Shown in pieces: positions 1-11,148 of a DNA stretch of 64,000 nt. Below the pieces are notes generated by a model. The model did no database searches. It was not told the DNA's origin and saw only the letters and a program-made list of their open reading frames with translations. The DNA lies in NCBI GenBank assembly GCA_947496235.1, contig CANMCE010000008.1, positions 124,001 to 188,000 on the forward strand. Reading direction: 5' to 3'. Every line of letters begins with the position of its first letter. The first letter of the stretch is position 1. The position numbers were made by a program, and so were the translations under genes. Source of the DNA: an uncultured Glaciecola sp. Its GTDB lineage: Bacteria > Pseudomonadota > Gammaproteobacteria > Enterobacterales > Alteromonadaceae.

Positions 1-1311
1 TTTGGTGAGAAAGCATCTGATGTTAAAGATACGTCTTTACGTGTACCTAACAGTGTTTCTGGTACTGTAATCGACGTGCAGATCTTTACTCGTGACGGTG
101 TTGAAAAAGACCAGCGTGCACTAGAAATCGAAGACATGCAGTTACGTCAGGTTAAGAAAGACCTTGGCGATGAATTCGGTATTCTTGCTGATGGTATCTT
201 CGCTCGCGCAAGAGATTTGTTAATCAAGTCTGGTATTCCAGATACTAAATTATCTGAAACACCGCGTGAAAAATGGTTCGATATTGTGCTCAAAGATGAA
301 GATGCACAATCAGACTTAGATCAAGCTGCTGAACAATACAGCGAAATTAAGAACGATTTCGATAAGAAGTTTGAAATCAAGCGTCGCAAGATCACTCAAG
401 GTGATGACTTAGCGCCTGGCGTTCTTAAGATTGTAAAAGTATATCTAGCAGTTAAACGTAGTATTCAGCCTGGTGATAAAATGGCCGGTCGTCACGGTAA
501 CAAAGGTGTTATCTCGACAATTCAGCCAGTAGAAGATATGCCACATGATGCTGAAGGAACTCCGGTTGATATCGTACTCAACCCACTAGGTGTACCTTCT
601 CGTATGAACATTGGTCAGATTCTTGAAACTCACTTAGGTATGGCTGCTCACGGTCTAGGTGTAAAAATTGACCGCATGATTAAAGAAGCCCAAGAAGCAG
701 CTAAGGTACGTGATTTCTTAAAACAGGTTTATACCTTAGGTGAATCGCGTCAAGAAGTTGATTTAGACAGCTTCAGTGATGACGAAATCATGCGTTTGGC
801 AGACAACCTTCGTGGTGGTGTGCCAATTGCAACACCTGTATTTGACGGTGCGCGCGAGTCAGAAATCAAAGAGATGTTGAAACTTGCTGACATTCCAGAG
901 TCAGGACAAATTACCTTGTTTGACGGCCGAACTGGTCGTGCATTCGAGCGTCCTGTTACTGTAGGTTACATGTACATGTTGAAACTTAACCACTTGGTTG
1001 ATGACAAGATGCACGCTCGTTCAACAGGCTCTTACAGCCTTGTTACCCAACAACCACTGGGCGGTAAAGCACAGTTTGGTGGTCAGCGCTTCGGTGAGAT
1101 GGAAGTGTGGGCGCTTGAAGCTTACGGCGCAGCTTACACGCTTCAAGAAATGCTTACAGTTAAGTCTGACGATGTGAACGGCCGTACTAAGATGTATAAG
1201 AACATCGTTGACGGCGACCACAGAATGGAACCTGGCATGCCAGAATCCTTCAACGTATTGTTGAAAGAAATCCGTTCATTGGGTATCAACATCGAGCTTG
1301 AAGAAAACTAA
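1..1311 (+). CDS. rpoB: RNA polymerase beta subunit, 3' part
   Basis: The reading frame is open from base 1, so the gene begins before the window; 436 C-terminal residues are present, about a third of the usual ~1340. The first residues ([10 protein letters not shown]) match the E. coli beta subunit around residue 900. Family motifs that can be read include [12 protein letters not shown] (part of the active-centre and rifampicin-region fold), the [12 protein letters not shown] block and the C-terminal [24 protein letters not shown] stretch, which packs against beta'. It forms the catalytic core together with RpoC, encoded 74 bp downstream. The 5' end, promoter and upstream ribosomal genes lie outside the window. 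Confidence 0.98.
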   Translation, partial: FGEKASDVKDTSLRVPNSVSGTVIDVQIFTRDGVEKDQRALEIEDMQLRQVKKDLGDEFGILADGIFARARDLLIKSGIPDTKLSETPREKWFDIVLKDEDAQSDLDQAAEQYSEIKNDFDKKFEIKRRKITQGDDLAPGVLKIVKVYLAVKRSIQPGDKMAGRHGNKGVISTIQPVEDMPHDAEGTPVDIVLNPLGVPSRMNIGQILETHLGMAAHGLGVKIDRMIKEAQEAAKVRDFLKQVYTLGESRQEVDLDSFSDDEIMRLADNLRGGVPIATPVFDGARESEIKEMLKLADIPESGQITLFDGRTGRAFERPVTVGYMYMLKLNHLVDDKMHARSTGSYSLVTQQPLGGKAQFGGQRFGEMEVWALEAYGAAYTLQEMLTVKSDDVNGRTKMYKNIVDGDHRMEPGMPESFNVLLKEIRSLGINIELEEN

Positions 1312-1337
1312 GCAAGCGTTAGCGCTAAATTACAGGT

Positions 1338-1357
1338 TGGCCCGGCATTGGCCGGGT
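1338..1357 (+). other. GC-rich hairpin in the rpoB-rpoC spacer
   Basis: CCCGGC (1341-1346) pairs with GCCGGG (1351-1356) around a 4-nt loop. No T-tract follows, so it is not an intrinsic terminator. It could be an RNA-processing or stability element, but no function is shown by the sequence. Confidence 0.4.
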
Positions 1358-1385
1358 CGGATTAAAGACTCCGCTGGAGAGAAAT

Positions 1386-4300
1386 GTGAAAGACTTATTA
1401 AAGTTTATTAAACAGCAAAATAAGACCGAAGAATTCGATAATATTAAGATCGGTCTTTCATCACCGGATATGGTCCGTTCGTGGTCATACGGTGAGGTCA
1501 AAAAACCTGAAACCATCAACTACCGTACGTTCAAACCTGAGCGTGATGGTCTTTTCTGTGCTCGTATATTCGGCCCAGTAAAAGATTACGAGTGTTTATG
1601 TGGTAAATACAAACGCCTTAAGCACCGTGGTGTTATTTGTGAAAAATGTGGTGTAGAAGTAACCCTAACTAAAGTACGTCGTGAGCGTATGGGTCACATC
1701 GAATTAGCATCACCTGTTGCCCACATCTGGTTCCTAAAATCACTTCCGTCTCGCATCGGTTTGATGTTAGACATGACGTTACGTGACATTGAGCGCGTAT
1801 TGTACTTTGAAAGCTATGTTGTAACTGAACCTGGTATGACTGACCTTGTTCAAGGACAATTGCTTAACGAAGAAGAATATTTAGATTCGTTAGAAGAACA
1901 TGGCGATGATTTCGACGCGAAAATGGGTGCAGAAGCAGTATTTGAATTGCTAAAAGCCCTAGACGTTGATTCTGACGTAGCATCAATGCGTGAAGAGTTA
2001 CCCAGTGTAACTTCTGAAACTAAGCGTAAGAAAATCACTAAGCGTCTTAAGTTATTAGAATCATTCCAGCAATCAGGTAACAAGCCTGAGTGGATGATTT
2101 TAACTGTATTGCCAGTACTTCCACCTGAACTACGTCCATTAGTGCCGTTAGACGGTGGTCGTTTTGCGACTTCTGACTTGAACGATTTATATCGTCGTGT
2201 AATTAACCGTAACAACCGTTTGAAGCGTCTTCTAGACTTGGCTGCACCTGACATTATCGTACGTAACGAAAAGCGTATGCTTCAGGAAGCGGTTGATGCT
2301 CTATTAGATAACGGTCGTCGTGGTCGTGCTATTACTGGTTCAAACAAGCGTCCGCTTAAATCACTTGCCGATATGATCAAAGGTAAGCAAGGTCGTTTCC
2401 GTCAGAACCTTCTTGGTAAGCGTGTTGACTATTCAGGTCGTTCGGTAATTACCGTTGGTCCTACACTGAAACTGCATCAGTGTGGTCTACCTAAGAAAAT
2501 GGCTCTTGAGTTATTCAAGCCATTTATCTATGGCAAATTAGAAGGTCGTGGTCTAGCTACTACGATTAAAGCTGCGAAGAAGTTAGTTGAGCGCGAAGCA
2601 CCGGAAGTTTGGGACGTTTTAGATGACGTTATCCGTGAGCATCCGGTACTACTTAACCGTGCACCTACGCTTCACAGACTTGGTATCCAAGCATTTGAGC
2701 CTACCTTAATCGAAGGTAAAGCGATTCAGTTGCACCCACTAGTGTGTGCGGCTTATAACGCTGACTTCGACGGTGACCAAATGGCGGTTCACGTACCATT
2801 GACTATCGAAGCACAGCTTGAAGCTCGTGCATTGATGATGTCAACTAACAACATTTTATCACCAGCAAACGGTGAACCTATCATCGTACCTTCACAGGAC
2901 GTTGTACTAGGTCTTTATTACCTAACCCGTGATCGCATCAATGCCAAAGGTGAAGGCATGGTGTTCTCTTGCCCGAACGAAGCTGAAAAAGCTTACCGTA
3001 CGGATCAAGCAGAGTTACACGCACGCGTTAAAGTTCGTTTGACTACTTATGAAGTCAACGAAGACGGTGAAAAAATTGCTAACACTGGGATAGTTGAAAC
3101 TACTGTTGGTCGTGCCATTTTCTCATTGGTATTACCAAAAGGCTTGCCTTTCGAATTGATCAACCAAGCAATGGGTAAAAAGCAGATTTCAAGACTATTG
3201 AACGCTTGTTACCGTACTCTTGGTCTGAAAGATACAGTTATTGCAGCTGACCAAATCATGTATTCTGGTTTCCATTACGCAATGATTGCTGGTGCTTCTG
3301 TAGGGATTGACGACATGGTTATCCCAGAAGCTAAGAAAGAAATCATCGACCAAGCAGAAGCTGAAGTTGTTGAAATTCAGGAACAGTTCCAATCAGGTCT
3401 TGTAACTGCCGGTGAGCGTTACAACAAAGTTATCGATATCTGGTCAACAGCTAACGATAACGTAGCAAAAGCTATGATGGACAACTTGAAATCTGAAACT
3501 GTTATTAACCGTGACGGTGAAGAAGAAGAACAGCAAAGCTTTAACTCTGTTTACATGATGGCTGACTCTGGTGCTCGTGGTAGCCCGGCGCAGATTCGCC
3601 AGTTAGCAGGTATGCGTGGTCTAATGGCTAAGCCAGATGGCTCAATCATCGAAACCCCAATTACGGCTAACTTCCGTGAAGGTCTAAACGTACTTCAGTA
3701 CTTTATTTCTACTCACGGTGCTCGTAAAGGTCTAGCGGATACGGCGCTTAAAACAGCCAACTCAGGTTACTTAACTCGTCGTTTGGTTGACGTTGCACAA
3801 GACTTGGTAATCACCAATGTAGATTGTGGTACTTTCGAAGGTGTTGAAATGACACCATTAATCGAAGGTGGTGACGTTGTTGAACCATTACGCGAGCGTG
3901 TACTAGGTCGTACTGTTTGTGAAGACGTATTGAAACCTGGTACTGATGAAGTATTAGTTGAACGTAACGTGATCCTTGACGAAAAACTGGTTGATCTTCT
4001 AGAAGAAAACAGTGTCGATAAAGTAAAAGTACGTTCTGTAATCACTTGTGATAACGACTACGGCGTTTGTGCAAGCTGTTACGGTCGTGACCTAGCACGT
4101 GGTCACAGAGTCGGTATCGGTGAAGCTGTGGGTGTTATCGCTGCTCAGTCAATCGGTGAGCCTGGTACACAGTTAACCATGCGTACATTCCACATCGGTG
4201 GTGCGGCATCAAGAGCTTCAGCAGAAAACAGCGTACAGGTGAAAACCACTGGTACATTGAAACTGCACAACGAGAAGTTCGTTCGTAACACTGACGGAAA

Positions 4301-5594
4301 AGTGGTTATCGTTTCTCGTTCGACTGAAATCACTATTATCGATGACCAAGGTCGTGAGAAAGAAAGATATAAAGTACCTTACGGTGCAATCTTAACAGTA
4401 GATAATGGCGCTTCAGTTACTGCTGGTGAAGTAGTTGCTAACTGGGATCCGCACAGTCACCCAATCGTGACCGAGCGTCCATCTAAGATTACTTTCGCGG
4501 ATATCGACGATGGTAACACTGAAACACAAACAGACGAATTAACGGGTCTAACGCGTATCGTTGTTAAAGATTTATCTAAGGCTAACGTAAAAGAGCCTAA
4601 GTTAATTCTTGAAAGCGATAACGGCGCATTACAAGAAATTCGTTTACCAGCGTTTACCACTATCGAAGCTACAGATGGCATGATGGCTAACGAAGGTGAT
4701 GTATTAGCACGTATTCCTCAAGAGAGTTCGAAAACACGTGACATTACCGGTGGTCTTCCACGCGTTGCTGACTTGTTCGAAGCACGTAAGCCTAAAGAAC
4801 CCGCTATCTTGGCCGAAATTTCAGGTACCATTGGTTTCGGTAAAGAAACTAAAGGTAAGCGTCGTTTAACCATCACACCTAAAGATGAAAGCGCAGCACG
4901 TCATGTTAGCTTGAACTCTAACGGTGCGTACGAAGAGATGATTCCTAAGTGGCGTCAACTTAACGTGTTCGAAGGTGAAAGCGTTGAAAAAGGTGAAGTT
5001 ATCTCTGACGGTCCAGAGTCACCACATGACATCTTAAGACTTCGTGGCGTAAGTGCAGTATCTAACTACATTGTAAACGAAGTACAAGAAGTTTACCGTT
5101 TACAAGGTGTTAAGATTAACGATAAGCACATCGAAGTTGTCATTCGTCAGATGCTTCGTAAGTGTATCATCGTTAATCCAGGTGACAGCTTGTTCCTAGA
5201 AGGTGAACAAGTTGAAGTGTCTAACGTGAAAATCGCTAACCGCGAATTGGAAAAACAAGGCAAGATCGGCGCAACGTACGAAATTCAGTTGCTCGGTATT
5301 ACTAAAGCGTCTCTATCAACAGAGTCCTTTATTTCTGCTGCGTCATTCCAAGAAACAACACGTGTACTTACCGAAGCTGCAGTTCAAGGTAAAGAAGACG
5401 ACTTACGTGGACTCAAAGAAAACGTTATCGTTGGTCGCTTGATTCCGGCAGGTACTGGTTTTGCGTATCACCAGTCACGTGCTGAGCGTAAGCATGCTGC
5501 CTTGCAAGAAGAGCTTTCTGTTTCTGCTGAAGAAGCACAAGCACAACTTGCTGAAGCACTTAATGCTGAAAGCGAAAGCGGCGACGAAGAATAA
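1386..5594 (+). CDS. rpoC: RNA polymerase beta' subunit
   Basis: A 1402-residue protein, close to the 1407 of E. coli. It starts at GTG, as in enterobacteria, preceded by a GGAGAG ribosome binding site. Visible family features: the N-terminal zinc-binding cysteines ([20 protein letters not shown], residues ~70-90), the clamp helices, the absolutely conserved catalytic NADFDGDQM motif (about residue 460) that binds Mg2+, the bridge helix and trigger loop region ([13 protein letters not shown]), and the second zinc site ([19 protein letters not shown]). Together with RpoB it forms the transcription active site. It is transcribed with rpoB; a strong terminator follows. Confidence 0.99.
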   Translation: MKDLLKFIKQQNKTEEFDNIKIGLSSPDMVRSWSYGEVKKPETINYRTFKPERDGLFCARIFGPVKDYECLCGKYKRLKHRGVICEKCGVEVTLTKVRRERMGHIELASPVAHIWFLKSLPSRIGLMLDMTLRDIERVLYFESYVVTEPGMTDLVQGQLLNEEEYLDSLEEHGDDFDAKMGAEAVFELLKALDVDSDVASMREELPSVTSETKRKKITKRLKLLESFQQSGNKPEWMILTVLPVLPPELRPLVPLDGGRFATSDLNDLYRRVINRNNRLKRLLDLAAPDIIVRNEKRMLQEAVDALLDNGRRGRAITGSNKRPLKSLADMIKGKQGRFRQNLLGKRVDYSGRSVITVGPTLKLHQCGLPKKMALELFKPFIYGKLEGRGLATTIKAAKKLVEREAPEVWDVLDDVIREHPVLLNRAPTLHRLGIQAFEPTLIEGKAIQLHPLVCAAYNADFDGDQMAVHVPLTIEAQLEARALMMSTNNILSPANGEPIIVPSQDVVLGLYYLTRDRINAKGEGMVFSCPNEAEKAYRTDQAELHARVKVRLTTYEVNEDGEKIANTGIVETTVGRAIFSLVLPKGLPFELINQAMGKKQISRLLNACYRTLGLKDTVIAADQIMYSGFHYAMIAGASVGIDDMVIPEAKKEIIDQAEAEVVEIQEQFQSGLVTAGERYNKVIDIWSTANDNVAKAMMDNLKSETVINRDGEEEEQQSFNSVYMMADSGARGSPAQIRQLAGMRGLMAKPDGSIIETPITANFREGLNVLQYFISTHGARKGLADTALKTANSGYLTRRLVDVAQDLVITNVDCGTFEGVEMTPLIEGGDVVEPLRERVLGRTVCEDVLKPGTDEVLVERNVILDEKLVDLLEENSVDKVKVRSVITCDNDYGVCASCYGRDLARGHRVGIGEAVGVIAAQSIGEPGTQLTMRTFHIGGAASRASAENSVQVKTTGTLKLHNEKFVRNTDGKVVIVSRSTEITIIDDQGREKERYKVPYGAILTVDNGASVTAGEVVANWDPHSHPIVTERPSKITFADIDDGNTETQTDELTGLTRIVVKDLSKANVKEPKLILESDNGALQEIRLPAFTTIEATDGMMANEGDVLARIPQESSKTRDITGGLPRVADLFEARKPKEPAILAEISGTIGFGKETKGKRRLTITPKDESAARHVSLNSNGAYEEMIPKWRQLNVFEGESVEKGEVISDGPESPHDILRLRGVSAVSNYIVNEVQEVYRLQGVKINDKHIEVVIRQMLRKCIIVNPGDSLFLEGEQVEVSNVKIANRELEKQGKIGATYEIQLLGITKASLSTESFISAASFQETTRVLTEAAVQGKEDDLRGLKENVIVGRLIPAGTGFAYHQSRAERKHAALQEELSVSAEEAQAQLAEALNAESESGDEE

Positions 5595-5630
5595 GATTTT
5601 ACTTAGTACATAAGTTAATCAATTCAATGA

Positions 5631-5664
5631 AAGCCCATCAATGAAAATTGATGGGCTTTTTTAT
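5631..5664 (+). terminator. Rho-independent terminator after rpoC
   Basis: AAGCCCATCAAT (5631-5642) is a perfect complement of ATTGATGGGCTT (5647-5658), with a GAAA tetraloop, followed by a T-rich tract. It ends the rpoBC transcript and separates it from the str operon. Confidence 0.92.
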
Positions 5665-5719
5665 TTGTTAAAGCAATCACCTCTAATGTTACAGATCTTT
5701 GATTTATTGGGCTTGGGGC

Positions 5720-5748
5720 TTGACACTCGGTTTAATGATCTATAGTAT
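5720..5748 (+). promoter_or_regulatory. Probable sigma-70 promoter of the rpsL operon
   Basis: A perfect -35 TTGACA (5720-5725) is followed by TATAGT (5741-5746, 15-bp spacing) or TAGTAT (5743-5748, 17-bp spacing). It lies just after the rpoC terminator. The leader to rpsL would be about 200 nt; nothing else was recognised in this 360-bp gap. Confidence 0.6.
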
Positions 5749-5954
5749 CTCGCAACCCAATTTTAGGGATATCTGTCTAACGTTAGTGGTAAAGACGGGC
5801 TTATTGAAAGCAAAAAGGCTTCACCGTTAGCAACTTACAGAATTAATCATGAAGTTGTTTGAAATATACTTGGTTGTTTCAACAGCTTTTTTTACGCACC
5901 CGGGCATTCACAAGAATAGCATCGGGTTTTATAGTTTTAATCAGGAGCTAGTTA

Positions 5955-6329
5955 ATGGCAACAGTTAACCAGTTAGTGCGTAAGCCACGTAGAAAGCCGG
6001 TAGAGAAATCTAACGTTGCTGCCCTACAAGCTTGCCCACAACGTCGTGGTGTATGTACTCGTGTATATACAACAACGCCTAAGAAGCCGAACTCAGCACT
6101 TCGTAAAGTGTGTCGTGTTCGTCTAACTAATGGCTATGAAGTTTCTTCATACATCGGTGGTGAAGGCCACAACCTTCAAGAGCACAGTGTTGTGCTTATT
6201 CGTGGTGGTCGTGTTAAAGATCTACCTGGTGTTCGTTATCACACTGTTCGCGGTACATTGGACTGCGCAGGCGTAAACGATCGTAAACAAGCCCGTTCTA
6301 AGTACGGCGCGAAAAGGCCTAAGTCTTAA
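5955..6329 (+). CDS. rpsL: 30S ribosomal protein S12
   Basis: 124 residues, full length, with AGGAG 7 bp before the ATG. S12 sits at the decoding centre of the small subunit. The conserved loops [10 protein letters not shown] (with the lysine where streptomycin-resistance changes map) and [17 protein letters not shown] (with the aspartate that is methylthiolated in E. coli) are both wild type, so a streptomycin-sensitive S12 is expected. First gene of the str operon, followed by rpsG after 72 bp. Confidence 0.99.
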   Translation: MATVNQLVRKPRRKPVEKSNVAALQACPQRRGVCTRVYTTTPKKPNSALRKVCRVRLTNGYEVSSYIGGEGHNLQEHSVVLIRGGRVKDLPGVRYHTVRGTLDCAGVNDRKQARSKYGAKRPKS

Positions 6330-6401
6330 CGGTTCTCCGTTAGTAAGGCCAAACATTAATTTTTGAGTTTTGGGTTATCCCTGAATTCTACGGAGAATAC
6401 A

Positions 6402-6872
6402 ATGCCTAGAAGAAGAGTCGTAGGTCAACGAAAAATCCTACCAGATCCTAAGTTCGGATCAGAATTGCTTGCTAAATTTATGAACGTCGTAATGCTTGAC
6501 GGCAAAAAATCTGTCGCTGAGAAAATCGTTTACGGTGCCCTTGATATTGTTGCTGAAAAATCTGGCAAACCGCATGTAGACGTGTTTGAAGATGCGCTAG
6601 ACAACATCCGTCCTACAGTAGAGGTTAAATCTCGTCGTGTAGGTGGTTCTACTTACCAAGTACCAGTAGAAGTTCGTCCAGTTCGTCGTAATGCTCTTGG
6701 CATGCGTTGGCTAGTAGAAGCGGCACGTAAGCGTGGCGAGAAGTCTATGGCGCAACGTTTAGCAGCTGAAATGCTTGACGCGCAAGACAACAAAGGTAAT
6801 GCAGTTAAGAAGCGTGAAGACGTACACCGCATGGCTGAAGCAAACAAAGCGTTTGCTCACTATCGCTGGTAG
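6402..6872 (+). CDS. rpsG: 30S ribosomal protein S7
   Basis: 156 residues beginning [12 protein letters not shown]. The start at 6402 is chosen because CGGAGAA lies just upstream and because it gives the standard S7 N-terminus; the same frame stays open to 6363 but the extra 13 residues do not resemble S7. S7 binds the 3' major domain of 16S rRNA and nucleates head assembly; in E. coli it also represses translation of its own operon. The C-terminus ([14 protein letters not shown]) is complete. The gap to fusA carries a palindromic repeat (see 6883-7017). Confidence 0.99.
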   Translation: MPRRRVVGQRKILPDPKFGSELLAKFMNVVMLDGKKSVAEKIVYGALDIVAEKSGKPHVDVFEDALDNIRPTVEVKSRRVGGSTYQVPVEVRPVRRNALGMRWLVEAARKRGEKSMAQRLAAEMLDAQDNKGNAVKKREDVHRMAEANKAFAHYRW

Positions 6873-6882
6873 TCTGAATTAG

Positions 6883-7017
6883 AAAAAGGGGTCAGAGAAA
6901 CAGGACGTCAGGTTAAAAATAATGGAGTCGGGGTTAATTATTACATTTGTAAAGTTAACTTCCGGCAAACATTAAATAATTAACCCCGACTCCATTATTA
7001 ATCTCTGTCCCCATTTT
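6883..7017 (+). repeat. Palindromic repeat element (REP/MITE-like) between rpsG and fusA
   Basis: A 25-bp perfect inverted repeat (6918-6942 against 6975-6999, containing GGAGTCGGGGTTAA and its complement) surrounds a 32-nt loop. An outer imperfect arm of 16 bp (6883-6898, with GGGGTCAGAGA, against 7002-7017) lies outside it, with an extra ~19 bases on the left side. GGGGTCAGA-type arms are common in repeats mobilised by REP-associated tyrosine transposases, but no transposase is in the window. The transcript would fold into a long hairpin inside the str operon mRNA. It occupies most of the 183-bp spacer. Confidence 0.75.
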
Positions 7018-7055
7018 CGACATCTATCTAAAGAAAAACAACAAAAGAGACATTG

Positions 7056-9158
7056 ATGCCACGTATAACGCCCATTCAATATTATCGTAACATCGGAATC
7101 GTTGCTCACGTAGACGCGGGCAAAACGACGACCACCGAACGTGTACTTTTCTACACGGGTATTTCACACAAAATTGGTGAAGTACATGATGGTGCTGCGA
7201 CTATGGATTGGATGGAACAAGAACAAGAGCGCGGAATTACAATTACTTCCGCAGCAACCACTTGTTTTTGGGCTGGCATGCAACAGCAATTTAACCAGCA
7301 TCGTATTAATATTATTGATACTCCTGGACACGTTGACTTTACTATCGAAGTTGAACGTTCGTTGCGTGTGTTAGACGGTGCAGTAGTGGTCTTTTGTGGT
7401 TCTTCTGGCGTTGAGCCGCAGTCTGAGACTGTTTGGCGACAAGCTGACAAATACCAAGTACCGCGTATCGTATTCGTGAATAAAATGGATCGCGCTGGTG
7501 CAGACTTTGATCGTGTAGTTGGTCAAATTCGCAAACGTCTAGGTGCTACTTGTGTGCCTATTCAAATGAACATTGGTACAGAAGAGAATTTCCAAGGTGT
7601 AATCGACCTAATTAAAATGAAGGCGATTAACTGGAATCAAGAAGATAAAGGTGTCACCTTCACCTACGAAGATATTCCTGCTGATTTGCTAGATAAAGCC
7701 GAAGAAATGCGCACCGAAATGGTTGAAGCCGCGGCTGAAGCAAACGAAGAGTTAATGGATAAATATCTTGGTGGAGATGATCTTACCGAAGAAGATATTA
7801 AGCAAGGTTTACGTCAACGTGTATTGAACAACGAAATCGTTGTTGCCTTGTGTGGTTCAGCGTTCAAAAACAAAGGCGTACAAGCGGTACTAGACGCTGT
7901 GGTTGAATATTTACCTTCACCAACGGAAGTTAAAGCAATCACTGGTGTGCTAGATGACGGCAAAGAGACCCTCGCAGAGCGTCATTCCGATGACGACGAG
8001 CCTTTCGCTGCGTTAGCATTTAAAATAGCTACAGACCCCTTTGTGGGCTCATTGACCTTCTTTAGATGCTACTCAGGTGTAATTAAAACCGGAGACGCGG
8101 TATACAACCCTGTTAAAGGTAAAAAAGAACGTATTGGTCGTATTGTGCAAATGCACGCTAATGACCGCGCAGAATTAAAAGAAGTTCGCGCTGGCGACAT
8201 CGCCGCCGCTATCGGGCTGAAAGATGTGACCACGGGTGACACCCTTTGTGACATCAATAATGTCATTACTCTTGAGCGCATGGATTTTCCAGATCCTGTT
8301 ATTTCAATTGCAGTGGAGCCAAAGTCGCTTGCTGATCAAGAAAAAATGGGTATCGCGCTGAGCAAACTAGCTGCAGAAGATCCGTCATTCAAAGTGCATA
8401 CAGATGAAGAGTCAGGCCAAACCATTATTTCAGGTATGGGTGAATTGCACTTAGATATCATCGTTGATCGTATGAAGCGTGAATTCAGCGTTGAGTGTAA
8501 TGTCGGTAAGCCACAAGTGTCTTATCGTGAAACTTTACGCAAAAAAGTTGAAGTCGAAGGTAAATTTGTGCGTCAATCGGGTGGTCGTGGACAGTTTGGT
8601 CATGTATGGTTACGCATCGAGCCGCAAGAAGAAGGCGCCGGTTACAGTTTTGTGAACGAAATTGTCGGTGGAGTAGTACCAAAAGAGTACATTCCAGCGG
8701 TAGATAAAGGCATTCAAGAACAGATGCAAAACGGTGTTCTTGCAGGTTATCCTGTGCTTGATGTTAAGGTCACTTTGTATGACGGTTCGTATCATGATGT
8801 TGACTCTAACGAAATGGCGTTTAAAATTGCGGGCTCAATGGGATTCAAAAAAGGTGCTGCCGAAGCAGATCCTGTTTTGTTAGAACCTGTAATGAAAGTT
8901 GAAGTAACAACTCCTGAAGATTGGATGGGTGACGTTGTAGGTGACCTTAACCGTCGTCGGGGGATGATAGAAGGAATGGATGAAGGTGTAGCGGGCATTA
9001 AGATAGTGCGTGCTAAAGTACCGCTTTCTGAAATGTTTGGTTATGCCACTGACTTGCGCTCTCAAACGCAGGGACGTGCGTCATATTCAATGGAATTCTT
9101 TAATTACGCTGAAACGCCAAATAATGTGGCGAAGGCGATTATTGAATCCCGAGTATAA
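7056..9158 (+). CDS. fusA: Translation elongation factor G
   Basis: 700 residues; GTPase that drives translocation. G1 [13 protein letters not shown] (residues ~17-29), switch motif [12 protein letters not shown]3 DTPGHVDF, G4 NKMD and G5 GSAF are all intact. Domain IV (GGRGQFGH) and the C-terminal [14 protein letters not shown] block are present. The ATG at 7056 gives the standard [14 protein letters not shown] start; an adjacent TTG at 7053 is less likely. Codon use is visibly less restricted than in tuf (AUA and CCC occur). It is separated from rpsG by a palindromic repeat that may reduce read-through into fusA. Confidence 0.98.
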   Translation: MPRITPIQYYRNIGIVAHVDAGKTTTTERVLFYTGISHKIGEVHDGAATMDWMEQEQERGITITSAATTCFWAGMQQQFNQHRINIIDTPGHVDFTIEVERSLRVLDGAVVVFCGSSGVEPQSETVWRQADKYQVPRIVFVNKMDRAGADFDRVVGQIRKRLGATCVPIQMNIGTEENFQGVIDLIKMKAINWNQEDKGVTFTYEDIPADLLDKAEEMRTEMVEAAAEANEELMDKYLGGDDLTEEDIKQGLRQRVLNNEIVVALCGSAFKNKGVQAVLDAVVEYLPSPTEVKAITGVLDDGKETLAERHSDDDEPFAALAFKIATDPFVGSLTFFRCYSGVIKTGDAVYNPVKGKKERIGRIVQMHANDRAELKEVRAGDIAAAIGLKDVTTGDTLCDINNVITLERMDFPDPVISIAVEPKSLADQEKMGIALSKLAAEDPSFKVHTDEESGQTIISGMGELHLDIIVDRMKREFSVECNVGKPQVSYRETLRKKVEVEGKFVRQSGGRGQFGHVWLRIEPQEEGAGYSFVNEIVGGVVPKEYIPAVDKGIQEQMQNGVLAGYPVLDVKVTLYDGSYHDVDSNEMAFKIAGSMGFKKGAAEADPVLLEPVMKVEVTTPEDWMGDVVGDLNRRRGMIEGMDEGVAGIKIVRAKVPLSEMFGYATDLRSQTQGRASYSMEFFNYAETPNNVAKAIIESRV

Positions 9159-9225
9159 TTTTTTATTTTTTTAGATTCGGTCCGGTCTATGTTGGAACGG
9201 GCGTTAAACTTAGGAAAAAAGAGCA

Positions 9226-10410
9226 ATGGCAAAAGAAAAGTTTGAACGTACGAAACCGCACGTAAACGTAGGTACAATCGGCCACGTTGACCACGGTAAA
9301 ACGACGTTAACAGCGGCAATCACTACTGTACTGGCAAAGACTTACGGTGGTAGTGCCCGCGCATTCGACCAAATCGATAACGCACCTGAAGAGCGTGAGC
9401 GTGGTATCACAATCGCAACTTCACACGTTGAATATGACACGCCTACACGTCACTACGCACACGTAGACTGTCCTGGACACGCTGACTATGTTAAAAACAT
9501 GATCACTGGTGCAGCACAGATGGACGGCGCAATCTTAGTAGTAGCAGCGACTGATGGCCCAATGCCACAGACGCGTGAGCACATCCTACTAGGTCGTCAG
9601 GTAGGTGTACCTTACATCATCGTATTCATGAACAAATGTGACATGGTTGATGATGAAGAACTACTAGAACTAGTAGAAATGGAAGTACGTGAATTACTTT
9701 CAGAATATGAATTCCCTGGCGATGACTTACCAGTAATCCAAGGTTCTGCACTTAAAGCCCTTGAAGGCGATGCAGAGTGGGAAAAGAAAATCGTAGAGCT
9801 AGGTGAAGCTTTAGATACTTATATCCCAGAGCCAGAGCGTGACATTGACAAGCCATTCATCTTGCCAATCGAAGACGTATTCTCAATCTCAGGTCGTGGT
9901 ACAGTTGTAACTGGCCGTGTTGAGCAAGGTATCGTTAAAGTAGGTGAAGAAGTAGAAATCGTTGGTATCAAAGCAACGACTAAGACGACTTGTACTGGTG
10001 TTGAAATGTTCCGTAAGTTGCTAGACGAAGGTCGTGCAGGTGAGAACGTTGGTGTACTACTACGTGGTACTAAGCGTGATGACGTAGAGCGTGGTCAAGT
10101 ATTGGCGAAGCCTGGTTCAATCAACCCACACACTAAGTTCGAAGCAGAAGTATACGTACTAAGCAAAGACGAAGGTGGCCGTCACACGCCATTCTTTAAA
10201 GGCTACCGTCCACAGTTCTACTTCCGTACAACTGACGTCACTGGTGCTGTAGAGTTACCAGAAGGCGTAGAAATGGTAATGCCTGGCGACAACTTGAAGT
10301 TTGTTGTTGAGCTAATTGCACCAATCGCGATGGACGAAGGTTTACGCTTCGCAATCCGTGAAGGTGGTCGTACAGTAGGTGCGGGTGTTGTAGCTAAAAT
10401 CTTAGCTTAA
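9226..10410 (+). CDS. tuf: Translation elongation factor Tu
   Basis: 394 residues, full length. The GTP-binding motifs [10 protein letters not shown] (P-loop), [17 protein letters not shown] and SAL are intact, followed by beta-barrel domains 2 and 3 ending VVAKILA. EF-Tu delivers aminoacyl-tRNA to the ribosome. Codon use is strongly biased, as expected for a very highly expressed gene. It lies 67 bp after fusA as last gene of the str operon and is followed by a strong terminator rather than by rpsJ and the S10 operon. Confidence 0.99.
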   Translation: MAKEKFERTKPHVNVGTIGHVDHGKTTLTAAITTVLAKTYGGSARAFDQIDNAPEERERGITIATSHVEYDTPTRHYAHVDCPGHADYVKNMITGAAQMDGAILVVAATDGPMPQTREHILLGRQVGVPYIIVFMNKCDMVDDEELLELVEMEVRELLSEYEFPGDDLPVIQGSALKALEGDAEWEKKIVELGEALDTYIPEPERDIDKPFILPIEDVFSISGRGTVVTGRVEQGIVKVGEEVEIVGIKATTKTTCTGVEMFRKLLDEGRAGENVGVLLRGTKRDDVERGQVLAKPGSINPHTKFEAEVYVLSKDEGGRHTPFFKGYRPQFYFRTTDVTGAVELPEGVEMVMPGDNLKFVVELIAPIAMDEGLRFAIREGGRTVGAGVVAKILA

Positions 10411-10434
10411 TATTCGAAACCACTAATCGATTCC

Positions 10435-10460
10435 AAAGGCCAGCTTATGCTGGCCTTTTT
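10435..10460 (+). terminator. Rho-independent terminator after tuf
   Basis: AAAGGCCAGC (10435-10444), loop TTAT, GCTGGCCTTT (10449-10458) and trailing T residues. It ends the str operon. Confidence 0.95.
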
Positions 10461-10792
10461 GTTATTCCAAACAATAAATTCCTACCTATTCCCACCATAA
10501 CAATTTTGTGTTTAATACCATTCAGGTATAAGCTTGCTATAGAGCCAAAACAAGCCAAGTTGACTCTACATAAAATCAGTAAAACGCTAGCGAAAACAGT
10601 AGGTAACAAAGAAATCCGTATTTAGCGAGAAAACCCTCTAAATACAGGCTCGCGAAATCCAGCCCTAATAAACCTAAACTAAAGTTGACCATTCGAAATT
10701 AAATGTTGTATAACAGTCATTTAGATTAAAAGGATATTGGCGATGAATCTACTGCACATTCGTACATATGCGAGATGCTCGCTAATAAGATT
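10461..10792. other. Gene-free spacer between tuf and the cassette array
   Basis: No convincing gene is seen. An 8-bp inverted repeat GTATTTAG/CTAAATAC lies near 10618-10645. A 29-codon frame from ATG 10743 with an AAGGA upstream runs across the array boundary and looks accidental. No integrase gene and no recognisable attI site are present, although this is where they would be expected. Confidence 0.5.
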
Positions 10793-11128
10793 TTCTGTGC
10801 CGCTGGCAAGAACACAAAAATTAACTAGTTAGATTGTGCGTCGGTGATCTGTTATTAAGTACAGTAGAAAAGTTTGAGCTTTTATGACACGCTTTTAGCG
10901 TCTGCGATGCTCGCGGAAAACGCAGTTTACCGGCGGACAACTCAGCCGCTAAAAGTGAGGCTTCAAACTCTTAGAAAGGCCAGCGGGGCATATGATTAAC
11001 ATGCAAAGATCGTCGATGCATAAGCTAAGCAAAGGATTAACAGTGTGAGCTCAGTCGTCATCTTCACAGAACAACCCGATTGCGACGGACACAATGCCTT
11101 ACAGGCATTCCGCCTCCCATCTTGACTG
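10793..11128 (+). mobile_element. Non-coding cassette, copy A
   Basis: First of three 336-bp copies of the same cassette. It begins TTCTGTGCCGCTGGC and ends at the G of its attC (R'' ACAGAAC 11066-11072). The base before the first TT is T rather than G, unlike copies B and C, so the left junction is degenerate or truncated. Internal hairpins can be drawn: AGTTTGAG...CGCTTTTAGCG against CGCTAAAAGTG...TTCAAACT, and GCGTCTGCG...ACGC. The + strand has no sizeable open frame. A 21-codon hydrophobic frame runs on the minus strand (10996-11061). Confidence 0.8.
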
Positions 11129-11134
11129 TTATGT
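11066..11134 (+). repeat. attC of non-coding cassette A (69 bp)
   Basis: R'' ACAGAAC (11066-11072) faces R' GTTATGT (11128-11134). Between them is a stem of GACGGACACAATGCC against GGCATTCCGCC with extrahelical bases and a TTACA loop. It is among the shortest sizes for attC. Confidence 0.75.
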
Positions 11135-11148
11135 GACTCAGGATATTC

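Noticed and set aside
6363-6401. Longer S7 start ([13 protein letters not shown]...)
   Set aside because: The standard S7 N-terminus with a good ribosome binding site starts at 6402.
10743-10832. 29-codon frame MNLLHIRTYARC... with AAGGA upstream
   Set aside because: It crosses the array boundary, has no recognisable features and is probably accidental.
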